Under the pieces are notes generated by a model that saw only the letters and a list, made by a program, of their open reading frames with translations, was not told the origin of the DNA and searched no databases. Shown here one piece after another: positions 7,209 to 7,399 of a stretch of DNA of 7,399 nucleotides (its first letter is position 1; each line of letters begins with the position of its first letter). This DNA comes from Flavobacteriaceae bacterium (GTDB lineage Bacteria > Bacteroidota > Bacteroidia > Flavobacteriales > Flavobacteriaceae). The position numbers and the translations under genes are program-made. Where the stretch lies: contig JAQWKF010000132.1 in NCBI GenBank assembly GCA_029247985.1, positions 1 through 7,399 on the forward strand, given 5' to 3'.

Positions 7209-7399
7209 TTGACATTTGCAACATCTATAAATTCTAAGATTACTGCCCAGGACGTTCCATATTTAGGACAAAACCCTGCTCAATTTTTTGAAAAAGAAGT
7301 TGATGGAAAGGAAGTTATCCGCAACGGCGAATCTTTTTACAAAATTTCGAACGCTGATCTCATGCGCCCATTTTTTATGAGCATTGTGAGTAACTCAGA
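7209..7399 (+). CDS. 5' end of a GH94/GH149-like phosphorylase-type protein, uncertain start, runs off the window
   Basis: An open frame continues to the window end. The peptide includes AQDVPYLGQNPAQFFEKEV, NGESFYKISNADLMRPFFM and SIVSNS. I associate YKISN..MRPFFMSIVS with the N-terminus of large proteins annotated as cellobiose phosphorylase or GH94/GH149-like in Flavobacteriia. This is memory of the family from only 63 codons, so the name is tentative. A beta-1,3-oligoglucan phosphorylase would suit the laminarinase locus. The start is unclear: the first standard in-frame start is TTG 7209, and an ATG at 7362 lies within the conserved part. The frame is open back to 7185 and reads KTFYYSIILTFATSINSK then ITAQ, a good signal peptide lacking only its Met; a TAA (7182-7184) stands where the Met would be. 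Export would be odd for a phosphorylase, so either the family call or the role needs care. Confidence 0.5.
   Translation, partial: MTFATSINSKITAQDVPYLGQNPAQFFEKEVDGKEVIRNGESFYKISNADLMRPFFMSIVSNS

Noticed and set aside
7209..7214. TTGACA as a sigma-70 -35 box
   Set aside because: This is an E. coli consensus, not the Bacteroidota one, no matching downstream element is present, and it lies within the coding frame.
1..7399. CRISPR arrays, tRNA or rRNA genes, insertion sequences
   Set aside because: No regularly spaced repeats, cloverleaf sequences, rRNA segments, transposase motifs or flanking target duplications were seen.

Overview
The window looks like part of a polysaccharide utilisation locus from a marine-type Flavobacteriia (Bacteroidota). 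The basis is AT-rich DNA, A-rich leaders without Shine-Dalgarno sequences, a TAnnTTTG-type -7 element, a triple-Y/LuxR-type (HTYS-like) membrane sensor-regulator, and Bacteroidota-style lipoproteins. The likely substrate is a beta-1,3-glucan such as laminarin. That rests on a clear GH16 laminarinase-type enzyme and, less surely, on a final partial gene resembling phosphorylases of the GH94/GH149 kind. All genes lie on the + strand.

Layout. Positions 1-1026 hold the 3' part of the sensor-regulator: end of a beta-propeller, Y_Y_Y domain, one membrane span, coiled coil and a LuxR-type helix-turn-helix. Immediately after its TAG stop, in the same frame and without a start codon, 1027-1377 encodes the C-terminal end of a PUL-type surface lipoprotein. 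I read this as a deletion scar. A strong terminator follows at 1392-1436. The rest of the 290-base gap (to 1668) holds an inverted repeat, an 11-bp-period direct repeat, a -7 promoter element and a short palindrome, and looks like the control region of the next operon.

The operon 1669-7118 has three tightly spaced genes (14- and 15-base gaps). The first encodes a 1053-residue exported protein joining a clan GH-A-like glycosidase domain to what looks like an outer-membrane beta-barrel. The second encodes a 471-residue surface lipoprotein with two carbohydrate-binding-like domains around a bacterial Ig-like domain. The third encodes a 280-residue GH16 lipoprotein. A perfect 12-bp terminator closes the operon at 7147-7180. 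A further exported or cytoplasmic enzyme gene begins at about 7209 and runs off the window, and its start codon is anomalous.

Working model (inference): the GH16 lipoprotein cuts beta-1,3-glucan at the cell surface, the Ig/CBM lipoprotein holds the polymer, and the glycosidase-barrel fusion trims and perhaps admits oligosaccharides. The last gene product would then process them, with the upstream regulator sensing products in the periplasm. No SusC/SusD pair is present in the window. The lipoprotein remnant beside the regulator suggests that one may have been lost here, which makes the glycosidase-barrel fusion the most interesting element.
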